From: Thermomicrobiales bacterium
GTDB taxonomy: Bacteria > Chloroflexota > Chloroflexia > Thermomicrobiales > UBA6265
Reading direction: 5' to 3'
Assembly: GCA_023957115.1 (NCBI GenBank)
Contig: JAMLHN010000022.1
Coordinates: forward strand, 1-64,000
DNA length: 64,000 bases
Every line of letters starts with the position of its first letter. Position 1 is the first letter of the stretch. Position numbers and translations under genes: made by a program. Positions 16,925-24,604 of this stretch are shown in pieces. The notes under the pieces were generated by a model. It ran no database searches. It saw only the letters and a list, made by a program, of their open reading frames with translations, and had not been told where the DNA came from.

Positions 16925-17413
16925 CAATCGCGCGGGCCGTGCGGGAAACCTCTCGCTCCCGCTCGGCCCAGACGATCCATATCGTGATTCGATCGACCTT
17001 CGTTTCGTCATGCAGCGTCATCGCCCAGAGCGATGACCAGGAGGAAAATCCTTCAAGATGAGGCAGGTTCGGGAGCTATCGCAATGCATGCCTCACACGT
17101 TCCCCCTTGTGAGCAGGCAGCGCGAGGGCTCCCACCCCTCGACTCGACCGAATGTTTCACCGGCGGCGACCTGTCGGTTACAGCGAAATCCGGAATCGTA
17201 GCGATACGCCATCTCCACAGCGGTCGTAGGGCTGGTGCCTCTGTGCCCTGCCATCGGGCGCAGCCCGATAACGGACGCACCCAGCAGCCATCTCGACGCT
17301 GGCAACCATTTTGGATTGCGCTTTAAGCTGCGTCGATCCGACGCGAAAAACCCCGTCCTGCTCCCAGCATTGGGAGCAGGACGGGGGTTCGGGGATGGAT
17401 GAGGGCGGTTGCC
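16925..17413. other. Intergenic region with hairpins
   Basis: No gene is supported. An imperfect hairpin right after the LPNTG gene (about 16934-16970; GGGCCG pairs with CGGCCC) may terminate it. A small hairpin ATCGGGC-GCA-GCCCGAT sits at 17253-17269; its surroundings (ATCGGGCGCAGCCCGATAAC) resemble sequence near 47705-47725. The palindrome of 17351-17386 is listed separately. Confidence 0.5.
17351..17386. repeat. Palindromic hairpin repeat, copy 2 (16-bp stem)
   Basis: A perfect 16-bp stem (17351-17366 and 17371-17386) with a GCAT loop. The core CTCCCAGCATTGGGAG is shared with copies 1 and 3, while the outer stem is CCCCGTCCTG. The flank TTCGGGGATGGATGAGGG follows, matching copy 1. Confidence 0.8.
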
Positions 17414-17977
17414 TTACCGCACGACCTCGAACACCTGCTTCTGGATCCCGTTCGAGTACACCGCATGATCCGTCAGCTTCAGCCGCGTGGTGTCCTTGTC
17501 GGCTTCACTGAACAACCGCTTCCCGGCTCCGAGTAGCAGCGGAAAAACCAGCAAGTGGTACCGGTCGACCAACCCCGCATCCGCCAGGGCGTGTCCAAGC
17601 GTGGCGCTGCCATGCACCGCAATCGGGCCGCCATCGGTCTCCTTGAGCGAAGCCACCTCATCGACCGAGCGCAGAATCGTCGCCGGCCAGCGGGGGTCGT
17701 CCGACGCGAGCGTTGTCGAGACCACGTAGCGCGGCATCGCGTTGTACTCGGCGAACTCCTCCATGGTGGGCCAAATCGGGGCGAACGCATCATACGAGCG
17801 CCGTCCCAGCAGCAACGCCGTCGTCTCCTGCTGCTCCGACTCTTTCAGCTCATACGCGGCTTCGTCGAATTCGACCTCCTTGAACGTCCAGCCGGAATTG
17901 CGATACCCGGGCTCTCCTCCCGGCGCCTCCATCACGCCATCGAGCGAAACAAAGGCAGTCACGATCAGGTCACGCAT
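17414..17977 (-). CDS. Dihydrofolate reductase family protein (RibD C-terminal fold)
   Basis: The 187-residue protein has the layout of the RibD-C/dihydrofolate-reductase-like family: VTAFVSLDGVMEAPGG at the N-terminus, TTALLLGRRSYDAFAPIWP, PRYVVSTTL, then GGPIAVHGSATLGHAL and a C-terminal YHLLVFPLLLGAGKRLF. Members are NADPH-dependent reductases, mostly of unknown substrate. The ATG at 17977 has GGAG eight bases upstream; the GTG at 17986 is less likely. The gene stands alone. It is the intact counterpart of the decayed family member at 2240-2860, though the two are clearly not recent copies. Confidence 0.88.
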   Translation of the reverse strand: MRDLIVTAFVSLDGVMEAPGGEPGYRNSGWTFKEVEFDEAAYELKESEQQETTALLLGRRSYDAFAPIWPTMEEFAEYNAMPRYVVSTTLASDDPRWPATILRSVDEVASLKETDGGPIAVHGSATLGHALADAGLVDRYHLLVFPLLLGAGKRLFSEADKDTTRLKLTDHAVYSNGIQKQVFEVVR

Positions 17978-18266
17978 AGTGTTCACTCCATTCTCTGAGA
18001 GGTCGGTCCAGATCCCATCTGCACACTTGTCGTGATGGTCATCCCAGCATCGACAAATCGTAATGCTGATGACGATCTACCCACACATGGATGGTTCACC
18101 CAATGTCCGGGAATGGCCGAAGCGCGGGCTGCCGGTGTTCAACGGTGGCCCGCAGGACCAACCGGGCCGGATTCGCTCGCTCGGTTGTGCGATTGCCTGG
18201 AGCTTCGATCTTCTGCCGGATCCCGAGATTCCGGGCCTGTTTTCAAGTACGTCCTAACTCCCCCTT

Positions 18267-18295
18267 TGACATATTCTTCTCTTTGTTACATACTT
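18267..18295 (+). promoter_or_regulatory. Candidate promoter of the DEAD-box helicase gene
   Basis: TTGACA (18267-18272), a 17-base spacer and CATACT (18290-18295), in a local AT-rich patch. It would give a leader of over 200 bases. Confidence 0.5.
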
Positions 18296-18308
18296 CACAA
18301 AGGCATAA

Positions 18309-18365
18309 GGAACATATTGTTCCCGGCCTCATGCTGAATCACTGCTTGACTCCCGTATGGAGTCA
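18309..18365 (+). promoter_or_regulatory. Structured 5' leader of the helicase mRNA
   Basis: Two perfect short hairpins lie in the leader: GGAACA-TAT-TGTTCC (18309-18323) and TGACTCC-CGTAT-GGAGTCA (18347-18365). Neither has a T tract, so they are leader structures rather than a clear terminator. Confidence 0.4.
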
Positions 18366-18526
18366 CCCTGAATCGGCAATTCCCCAGGAGCGCGAACGTC
18401 TTCGCGCGACAGTACGCCAATGGTTCCCGAATCGTATGCAGCGCCGGGGTCGTCGAGCCGTACTGACTGGCTCAGCGATTGTTCATGCTTTCTTTTGCGC
18501 TGCATATCTCCAAGGACGAGAACCAC

Positions 18527-20446
18527 TTGACCGCAACACTCTTGGCCGATCAGACGGCGATCACGGAAACACCGTCATTCGCTGACTATCGGATCGGCAC
18601 CCACGCACTCGATGCTCTTCAGCGAATGGGCATCACCACTCCCACTCCCATTCAGGCGCAGGCTGTCCCCGCTCTTCTCGACGGAAACGATGTCATCGGC
18701 CAGGCCCGCACAGGGTCGGGCAAGACGCTCGCCTTTGGCATCCCCGCCATGGAACTGGTCGACCCGTCGATCAAAGCCGTTCAGGTGCTCGTGCTCACCC
18801 CGACGCGTGAGCTTGCCACCCAGGTGGCCGAGGTCTTCGAGCAACTGGTCGAAGGGCGCGGCATTACGGTCGGTCTGCTCTTCGGCGGCCGCGCTGCCGG
18901 ACCGCAGCGGATGATGCTGCGCCAGGGGGCACAAGTTATCGTCGGTACGCCGGGTCGTGTGCTCGACATGCTGAATCAGGGGGCACTCTGGCTCGACAAG
19001 GTTCGCTATCTGGTGCTCGATGAAGCCGATGAGATGCTCGACCGCGGGTTCGCGCCCGACGTCGAGCGAATTCTCGACCGCACCACCTCGGCTCGCCAGA
19101 CGGCCCTCTTCTCCGCGACCGTGCCCGAATGGGTGCGGAAGACCGCCGATCGGCACCTGAACGATCCGGTGCATATCACGGTCGACCCGGGTCCGGAGAA
19201 CATTGCTCCGGTACCGCATACCGCGTATGACGTTCCGAACGACGACAAGATGACCGTACTCCGCCAGCTGCTCGACCAGCAGGGCGATGGTTCGATCATT
19301 GTGTTTGGTCGCACCAAGCACGGAGTCAAGAAGCTCGCGCGCCAGCTCCAGGCCGCCGGGTATCCGGTCGCGGCGTTGCAGGGCAACCTCTCGCAGAACG
19401 CGCGTGACGAGGTCATGGACAACTTCCGCCATGGACGTGTCCGCATCCTGCTGGCCACGAATGTGGCGGCCCGCGGGCTCGATATCTCGCATGTCGAGCA
19501 AGTTATCAATATGGAGCTGCCAGAGTCGCCCCAGCTGCTCACGCACCGTGTCGGCCGCACCGGCCGCATGGGGCGCCAAGGCCAGGCGATCACGTTGCTC
19601 AATCGCGAAGATGGCGCCAAGTGGCGTCAGCTGGAGCGCGGACTCGGCCGCAAGATCGACCGCAAGCCGTGGCCGGGCGCTGCGGCCGCGCTGGCCGACG
19701 GCGGCGAGGAAATCGCCGGCGATGCGCCGGTCGTGCGGCATGAGACTCCGCACAGACCCGCTCACCAGGAGCGTACTCCGGTCGCCCACGGTGAAGGCCG
19801 CCGCCGCGCGCCACGACCGCAGCGTAGCGAGCCAAAGGCGTCTACCTGGAATGGGCAGACGCTTCCGTTCGAGGTTACTGCCTCCAATGCGTCCGTGGCG
19901 AACGCCGAACCGGGGAACCGGCGGGACGAGCCGCAGCGGTCGCGCCGCAATCGTCCGGAGCCGAACGGAAACGTGAAGACCCCGATCACGGTCGAGGCTG
20001 AGGTCGATGGCAACCGCTGGGACTACGATTCACGTGCCGAGCGCGATCGCCGGCGTCAGTCACGCAACGGTATTCGTCCGATCGCTCCGGTGCTCTATTC
20101 GAACCGTTCTGCCGCAACACACGAATCGAATGGCAAGGACCGGTCTTCGCGGCGTGAGCAGCCGTCACGCTCGCAGCAGTCAACCCGGTCGAATGACCGC
20201 AACGGTCAACCGGGCAACGAGCGTCGTCGCAGTTCCGCGAAGGCGCCGGCCAATGGGACCCGCTTCGAAATCGAATGTGCGGCCTGCGGTATCACGACCA
20301 CGGTTCCATTCAAACCCGATACCGACCGTCCCGTGTATTGCCGCGATTGCTACGCCGCAATGAAGCCGGAAGGCTCGAACCGAAACCGCAATCGGTCTGG
20401 CGCCAAGGGACAGGTACACGAGGCGCAGCAGACACAATTGGTCTGA
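18527..20446 (+). CDS. DEAD-box ATP-dependent RNA helicase with C-terminal zinc-ribbon
   Basis: All core helicase motifs are visible: the Q motif (GITTPTPIQAQAVPALL), motif I ARTGSGKT, Ia PTRELA, Ib TPGR, motif II DEAD, motif III SAT, and motifs V-VI (ATNVAARGLDI, HRVGRTGRMG). After about residue 400 comes a long basic, Arg/Pro/Asn-rich disordered tail, probably for RNA binding. The end holds a four-Cys module (CAACGITTTVPF, then YCRDC), a likely zinc ribbon. The role is RNA unwinding in ribosome assembly or cold response (family knowledge). The TTG at 18527 has AAGGACGAG upstream; an ATG at 18479 would add 16 residues. A strong terminator follows. Confidence 0.9.
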   Translation: MTATLLADQTAITETPSFADYRIGTHALDALQRMGITTPTPIQAQAVPALLDGNDVIGQARTGSGKTLAFGIPAMELVDPSIKAVQVLVLTPTRELATQVAEVFEQLVEGRGITVGLLFGGRAAGPQRMMLRQGAQVIVGTPGRVLDMLNQGALWLDKVRYLVLDEADEMLDRGFAPDVERILDRTTSARQTALFSATVPEWVRKTADRHLNDPVHITVDPGPENIAPVPHTAYDVPNDDKMTVLRQLLDQQGDGSIIVFGRTKHGVKKLARQLQAAGYPVAALQGNLSQNARDEVMDNFRHGRVRILLATNVAARGLDISHVEQVINMELPESPQLLTHRVGRTGRMGRQGQAITLLNREDGAKWRQLERGLGRKIDRKPWPGAAAALADGGEEIAGDAPVVRHETPHRPAHQERTPVAHGEGRRRAPRPQRSEPKASTWNGQTLPFEVTASNASVANAEPGNRRDEPQRSRRNRPEPNGNVKTPITVEAEVDGNRWDYDSRAERDRRRQSRNGIRPIAPVLYSNRSAATHESNGKDRSSRREQPSRSQQSTRSNDRNGQPGNERRRSSAKAPANGTRFEIECAACGITTTVPFKPDTDRPVYCRDCYAAMKPEGSNRNRNRSGAKGQVHEAQQTQLV

Positions 20447-20472
20447 GAACCGCGCACAAACCTCGCTTGCAT

Positions 20473-20504
20473 GAAAACCCCGGCGCAACCGCGCCGGGGT
20501 TTTC
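20473..20504 (+). terminator. Rho-independent terminator after the helicase gene
   Basis: A 14-bp perfect stem (20473-20486 with 20491-20504) with an AACC loop; A and T runs flank the GC core, so it can work in both directions. Confidence 0.85.
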
Positions 20505-20520
20505 GTTGCGTTTGACCGCT

Positions 20521-20660
20521 CTTATACGAAATCCGGTTGATTGCTCGGGGATAGCGTAGCTGCCGGCCCTGTGCCGGCGCAGCACCGCCGGCACAGGGCC
20601 GGCAGCTACACGACACGGGGTAGACATCCTTGGGTATTTACCCGGAATCCGTATTACCGC
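20521..20660. repeat. MITE-like element with a 23-bp perfect inverted repeat
   Basis: Arms at 20556-20578 and 20587-20609 are perfectly complementary over 23 bp with an eight-base loop. The outer flanks are also weakly inverted: ATACGAAATCCGGTT on the left against ATACGGATTCCGGGT read from the right. No coding capacity exists inside. It lies between convergent genes. A decayed relative may be present at 53605-53720. Confidence 0.65.
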
Positions 20661-20703
20661 ATTCGCTGTACGAAGGCACGCTGCGCGTGCTTCCATCTTG
20701 CCG

Positions 20704-22647
20704 TCAGGCTGGAGCGACATTCGGGTTTACCGCCACCGATTCAGGCGTCGGATCATAGACCGCTGCCCTGCCGGGGGCGACGGTCGTGCGCAGATAGAAC
20801 AAGGTCGCCATGATGACGGCCAGCGGATAGAGGACGCAGTAGATTGCTCCCGAAATCAGCTGCGCCTGCTCGAGACTGAAGACATGAAGAATCAACCCGA
20901 TGGTCCCGATGATCGGACCGGGGAGGCCGGATATCGCCGCGACGGCGACCACGATGGCCGCGGCGCGAAGCCAGTGTGCCGAGATCCGGTTCGAGCTCAC
21001 CCGAAACGCCTGGCGCACGCTCGCGTCATCGACCACCACCGCCTGAGGCGCGAAGTACCATTGCACGCCCTTGTACACCGCCAGCGGAATCAGGACGACG
21101 GTCAGCGACATGACCGTGAGCAGGATCGCCACCAGCACACTCGCGCCATAAATCCGTGGGAAGTAGTAGAAGCCGTCCTTCCATGTCTGTTCGAAGGTCA
21201 AAGGTTGGTCGAGCGCGAGCTTCCAGGTGGCGTAGATTGCGATCGGTCCAATCAGGCAGGCCAGCAGAATCTCCTGTAGCCCCCCCATGCTGGCATGGAG
21301 AAGATACTGAAAGAACCCGGTGGCATCGACGCCTCGTGTGGCGCCGGGTTCCAGGAGATCCCGGAAACGACCCTGTACCCAATCCTCCGCTTGCTGACCA
21401 GCCCAGGCGATGGGAAACGCCAGCACGCCGGTCGTGACGAAGAAGTAGCCAAACCGGAGATAGAGGCGTATGGCACGGTAGAAGAAACGCCACGCGAGTA
21501 TCGAGAGGAACGCCAGAATCCCGGTCGCGACAATGAGGAGACCAGTGATCACCCGTGCGTCGATCGGAAAGAGCTGAACCAACCTCGAGCCGAGCTCGGC
21601 AGCTCCGCAGAACACTTGCGACACACTTGGGCCGATGGTGGAATGCAGCGGGACCGGCAAGCTGTTCTCCCGGATTCCGTCGCCCCAGGAGATCGGGTGG
21701 CCCCAGCGTGGTTTCGTGACCGGGCCGGTTGGCCCGCTGAACATGCTGGGCGATTCGATCTGCCCCCAGGGTCCCGTAAACGTCAACCAGGCAAATTCGC
21801 TGTTGGGATCGGTAACCTCGTTCGGCAGCATCACGATCTTGACCGGCAGCTCCTCTTCCGGCGCATCGGAATAATCGCACCCGAAGCCGGACCCGTTCTC
21901 ACCCCATCCTAGCCAAACGGCCGACTGGTAGTAGTCCGCATGGGAGCCGGCCGAGGGGTGCGAAACGATATGCGTGTCATTGGTTTCGACCTTGAGGTCG
22001 TCCCATTCCCCTTGCTCGCCCCCGTCGTGCTGCGCAAAGGCAATGGCGCTCGGGAGCAATCCCTGCTCCAATACGTCCTCGGCGCTGCCGGCATCGAAAA
22101 CGAGCTGGATCCCTTCCCAATCCGACTCGTGTGTGTTGTTGAAGAGATTGAAGACCCAGTAGTACCAGTACTGGACGACGATGCCGTCCTCCCCTGGCTC
22201 GCTTACCACGCGGGCATACAGGCTCGGTTCGATACCGAGCTCCTGCATCCGTTTCTTCCCCCAGGTTTCATAGTGGCACCCAGGGTTCCGGGGGTTGCCG
22301 GGAAGGTCGATATAATACTGGTCATCCAGTCCGAAGAGATCGCTTGCATCGATATTGCGTTTGACTTCGGTGGCCGGAGCGCCGTCTGTGCCCCGTTTCA
22401 TCAAGCGAACATCGTCGGTGCCGAAGATGATGTCGACCACCACCGGCCGAAACGGCTCGCCGGGGCCGCAGTCTTCTTCCTGCGTCTTGATCATCACGAT
22501 CGGAGCGAAGGTTTCCGCCAGCTCACGCTCGGCCGACGTCACGGTCGTCTGCGCGGAGGTGTCACTGCCGGGCAGCAACGCCGAGAGTATGACCGTACCA
22601 ATCAACACGATTGGAAACATGAGACGCAAACGGGCCAGCGCGTTCAT
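20704..22647 (-). CDS. Vps62/DUF946-like extracytoplasmic domain fused to a multi-helix membrane region
   Basis: The 647-residue protein has a signal or membrane anchor at residues 7-30. An exported N-terminal domain of about 330 residues contains FAPIVMI, QYWYYWVFNLFNNTHESDWE and the acidic, His-rich segments AFAQHDGGEQGEW and HIVSHPSAGSHADYY. These match the Vps62-related (DUF946) family known from fungi, plants and some bacteria. From about residue 360 there are six or more hydrophobic helices, the last four resembling a YciC/DUF975-type membrane module. The molecular function is unknown. The gene overlaps the upstream thioesterase gene by four bases and is probably translated with it. Confidence 0.7.
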   Translation of the reverse strand: MNALARLRLMFPIVLIGTVILSALLPGSDTSAQTTVTSAERELAETFAPIVMIKTQEEDCGPGEPFRPVVVDIIFGTDDVRLMKRGTDGAPATEVKRNIDASDLFGLDDQYYIDLPGNPRNPGCHYETWGKKRMQELGIEPSLYARVVSEPGEDGIVVQYWYYWVFNLFNNTHESDWEGIQLVFDAGSAEDVLEQGLLPSAIAFAQHDGGEQGEWDDLKVETNDTHIVSHPSAGSHADYYQSAVWLGWGENGSGFGCDYSDAPEEELPVKIVMLPNEVTDPNSEFAWLTFTGPWGQIESPSMFSGPTGPVTKPRWGHPISWGDGIRENSLPVPLHSTIGPSVSQVFCGAAELGSRLVQLFPIDARVITGLLIVATGILAFLSILAWRFFYRAIRLYLRFGYFFVTTGVLAFPIAWAGQQAEDWVQGRFRDLLEPGATRGVDATGFFQYLLHASMGGLQEILLACLIGPIAIYATWKLALDQPLTFEQTWKDGFYYFPRIYGASVLVAILLTVMSLTVVLIPLAVYKGVQWYFAPQAVVVDDASVRQAFRVSSNRISAHWLRAAAIVVAVAAISGLPGPIIGTIGLILHVFSLEQAQLISGAIYCVLYPLAVIMATLFYLRTTVAPGRAAVYDPTPESVAVNPNVAPA

Positions 22648-23105
22648 GTCGAGCTCATCCGTTGCGCGCGACGGGCCTCCGCGGCATCCCAGCTTGCTCG
22701 ATCCTCCGGCGTCTCGATCGCCAATGGCGGAACCGCTGTTGGATTTCCCGTGCTATCGAGCGCGACGAAGATCAGCCGGGCGGTATTGGTGTGGGTGAGG
22801 ATCCCGGTCCGGACCTTTTCCGCCGCGACGGTCACCCCCACCTCGATGCTGGTGCGCCCGGTCCAGGTGAGCCGCGCCCGGACGTGAACCAAATCGCCGA
22901 CATGTACCGGATGGTCGAAGGTCATCTGATCGATCGATTTGGTGACCACACGACAGCTCGAATGGCGCATCGCTGCGACACCGGCTGCTTCGTCGACCAG
23001 CTTCATGATCCAGGCGCCATGGACATTGCCAAACGGATTGGTATGTTCTGGCAGCATCAGCTGCTGCAGGACGGTCTCGCTTCTAGACGCATGGCGCGGT
23101 TGCAT
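22644..23105 (-). CDS. Hotdog-fold acyl-CoA thioesterase (YciA-like)
   Basis: The 153-residue protein hydrolyses acyl-CoA thioesters (family role). HTNPFGNVHGAWIMKLVDEA is the diagnostic active-site stretch, with the catalytic acid in the helix MKLVDEA. VTKSIDQMTFDHPVHVGDLV and a C-terminal FVALDSTGNPTAVPPL also fit YciA/BACH thioesterases. It is the first gene of a two-gene unit with the Vps62-like protein (ATGA overlap). The link between the two is not understood. Confidence 0.88.
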   Translation of the reverse strand: MQPRHASRSETVLQQLMLPEHTNPFGNVHGAWIMKLVDEAAGVAAMRHSSCRVVTKSIDQMTFDHPVHVGDLVHVRARLTWTGRTSIEVGVTVAAEKVRTGILTHTNTARLIFVALDSTGNPTAVPPLAIETPEDRASWDAAEARRAQRMSST

Positions 23106-23265
23106 TGGGCTCCCGATCGGATCCGAGACTCGCCTGTCTCACAGGTTCGACTGTATGGCGATTATGCAGGAAAGAACGACGTCGCGAAGGCAACGTCGTT
23201 CTTCGATGGAAATCGAATGTCACGATGCGACCGCCCCGCACTGCTCGGCCACTGTTTCACTTCTT

Positions 23266-23317
23266 CTCAGGGCTCAGGGCTCAGGGCTCAGGGCTCAGGG
23301 CTCAGGGCTCAGGGCTC
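23266..23317. repeat. Heptanucleotide tandem repeat (CTCAGGG)7
   Basis: Seven exact copies of CTCAGGG plus three bases lie in the 320-base gap between the EVE and thioesterase genes. No gene is seen in that gap. Confidence 0.95.
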
Positions 23318-23425
23318 GCCCATGGTTACCACTGGATGGCCCAGCACCGATTGGCGTAGAAATCCCGATCCCGATCGATATCGGTCACCGGCAGAATGAT
23401 GAGCTCGATGTTCCAGTCCGCACGA

Positions 23426-23905
23426 TCAATCCCCGACCACCGGCGCGAAGCTTGGATCGGTATGCAGCAATTCCTTGAGAGCTGCCCATTGCTCAGACGT
23501 GACCGGGAGGCAGGTCGTGTCCTTGCGGTCGAAATGGCGCATTCCCTTCAGCACATCGTGCGCCTGCAGCTCGGCCTTCGATACCGGCGGATCGAGCTTG
23601 GCATCGAGCCGCCAGCGGATCCATTGCGCCCGCGCGCCCCCTGGTTCCAACGGTTCTCCCTCATAGGGATCCCCGACCAGCGTTCCAAGTGCGTACAACC
23701 CTGAGTTCGCGCCTTCTTCCCACAGGAGCACGAGATCTCCGCCGCGCAGCTCATCGGCGTGCTCCTGCACGTACCAGGCGCCGACATCTCCAATCTGCAG
23801 CGTGTCCACGGTCTTGGCGATGCTGAAATGTGGCAGATTCGACTGAAAGATCCAGATGCCTTCGTTGCCGGTGAGCGCTGGAAGCAGGCCTGTCAACGTC
23901 GTCAT
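23426..23905 (-). CDS. EVE-domain protein
   Basis: The 159-residue protein has the EVE (PUA-like) fold: an N-terminal NEGIWIFQSNLPHFSI, WYVQEHADELRGGDLVLLW, SGLYALGTLVGDPYEGEP and a C-terminal VLKGMRHFDRKD segment. EVE domains bind modified nucleobases in DNA or RNA (family knowledge) and are often found with restriction or defence genes. None are adjacent here. The ATG at 23905 is chosen because AGGAGG sits six bases upstream; an ATG at 23911 overlaps that site. The MarR gene lies upstream on the same strand. Confidence 0.85.
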   Translation of the reverse strand: MTTLTGLLPALTGNEGIWIFQSNLPHFSIAKTVDTLQIGDVGAWYVQEHADELRGGDLVLLWEEGANSGLYALGTLVGDPYEGEPLEPGGARAQWIRWRLDAKLDPPVSKAELQAHDVLKGMRHFDRKDTTCLPVTSEQWAALKELLHTDPSFAPVVGD

Positions 23906-24000
23906 GGTCATCCTCCTGTTTCCGGCCGATCGGACGCGATTGGCCGTTCATCGAACCAAGTATCGGCTCGTTTCGGAGGATCGACAGATTTCGCGTTGGG

Positions 24001-24471
24001 TCACTCGCTGGGAGCGCCGGTGCTTTCGACGCTCTGCTCGAGCTGAGCGGTAACCGACTGCAACAGACGCAGCCCCTCGCGCAGTTTCTGCTGATCGGAC
24101 GGAGAAAGTTTGGCGATTTGCTCGTTGATCCGGGCAGAGACGGCCTCTTCGACCTGCTGGCTGATCTCATTCCCTCGCTCGGTGAGCACCAGCTGGACGC
24201 GCCGGCGATCGGTCGGATGTGGTTGCCGCGAGATCAGCCCCCGGGTTTCCAGCCGGTCGACCAGGCCGGTAATCACCGTGGGGGCGACATTGAGGGCACG
24301 GGCCATATCGGCCATCGAGGCATTGGCGGTTCGAACAAGATAGAGAACGTTGATCTGCTGATAGCTCACGTCGGTATCGGGAACGATACCCGGGATTTCC
24401 GCCGCCACCCACCGGCGGTATTGCGCGATCGTCGAGAAGATCAACTGGACATCTTCGGTGCGGGTCACCAT
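24001..24471 (-). CDS. MarR-family transcriptional regulator
   Basis: The 156-residue protein has the MarR winged-helix layout: YQQINVLYLVRTANASMADM, recognition helix ARALNVAPTVITGLVDRLE, and wing RGLISRQPHPTDRRRVQLVL. The C-terminal helices are for dimerisation. MarR proteins usually repress stress, efflux or aromatic-degradation genes and release DNA on ligand binding. The start at 24471 has AGGGGAA upstream; a longer in-frame extension to 24636 crosses a hairpin and is unlikely. Neighbours are the EVE gene downstream and the GMC oxidoreductase upstream on the same strand. The target is not evident. Confidence 0.88.
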   Translation of the reverse strand: MVTRTEDVQLIFSTIAQYRRWVAAEIPGIVPDTDVSYQQINVLYLVRTANASMADMARALNVAPTVITGLVDRLETRGLISRQPHPTDRRRVQLVLTERGNEISQQVEEAVSARINEQIAKLSPSDQQKLREGLRLLQSVTAQLEQSVESTGAPSE

Positions 24472-24524
24472 GGAATTATTCCCCTTCGCGGCCCTTGGGC
24501 GGATTGCGCATTCAGTAAACGATG

Positions 24525-24553
24525 ATGCAGGAGTGCCAGAAGCACTCCTGCAT
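24525..24553. promoter_or_regulatory. Perfect 12-bp hairpin upstream of the MarR gene
   Basis: Arms ATGCAGGAGTGC (24525-24536) and GCACTCCTGCAT (24542-24553) pair perfectly. It lies between the GMC oxidoreductase stop and the MarR start. A second, smaller AATGC-AG-GCATT repeat follows at about 24570. It may be a terminator for the oxidoreductase unit or a MarR operator. Confidence 0.5.
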
Positions 24554-24604
24554 AGTTTTCCTGACTGATAATGCAGGCATTGTGCACCCACATGATACCA
24601 GTGA

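Noticed and set aside
14987..17011. 674-codon open frame on the minus strand, opposite the LPNTG protein
   Set aside because: It is a mirror of a low-complexity GC-rich gene: repeated GAT/GAC/CTG codons leave the antisense frame open. No signal peptide, start site or family resemblance.
18032..18337. Short open frames upstream of the helicase gene
   Set aside because: Two or three frames overlap, none has a good ribosome-binding site or family likeness, and the promoter candidate lies inside them.
23266..23317. CRISPR-like direct repeat array
   Set aside because: Units are seven bases with no spacers, and there are no cas genes; this is a simple tandem repeat.
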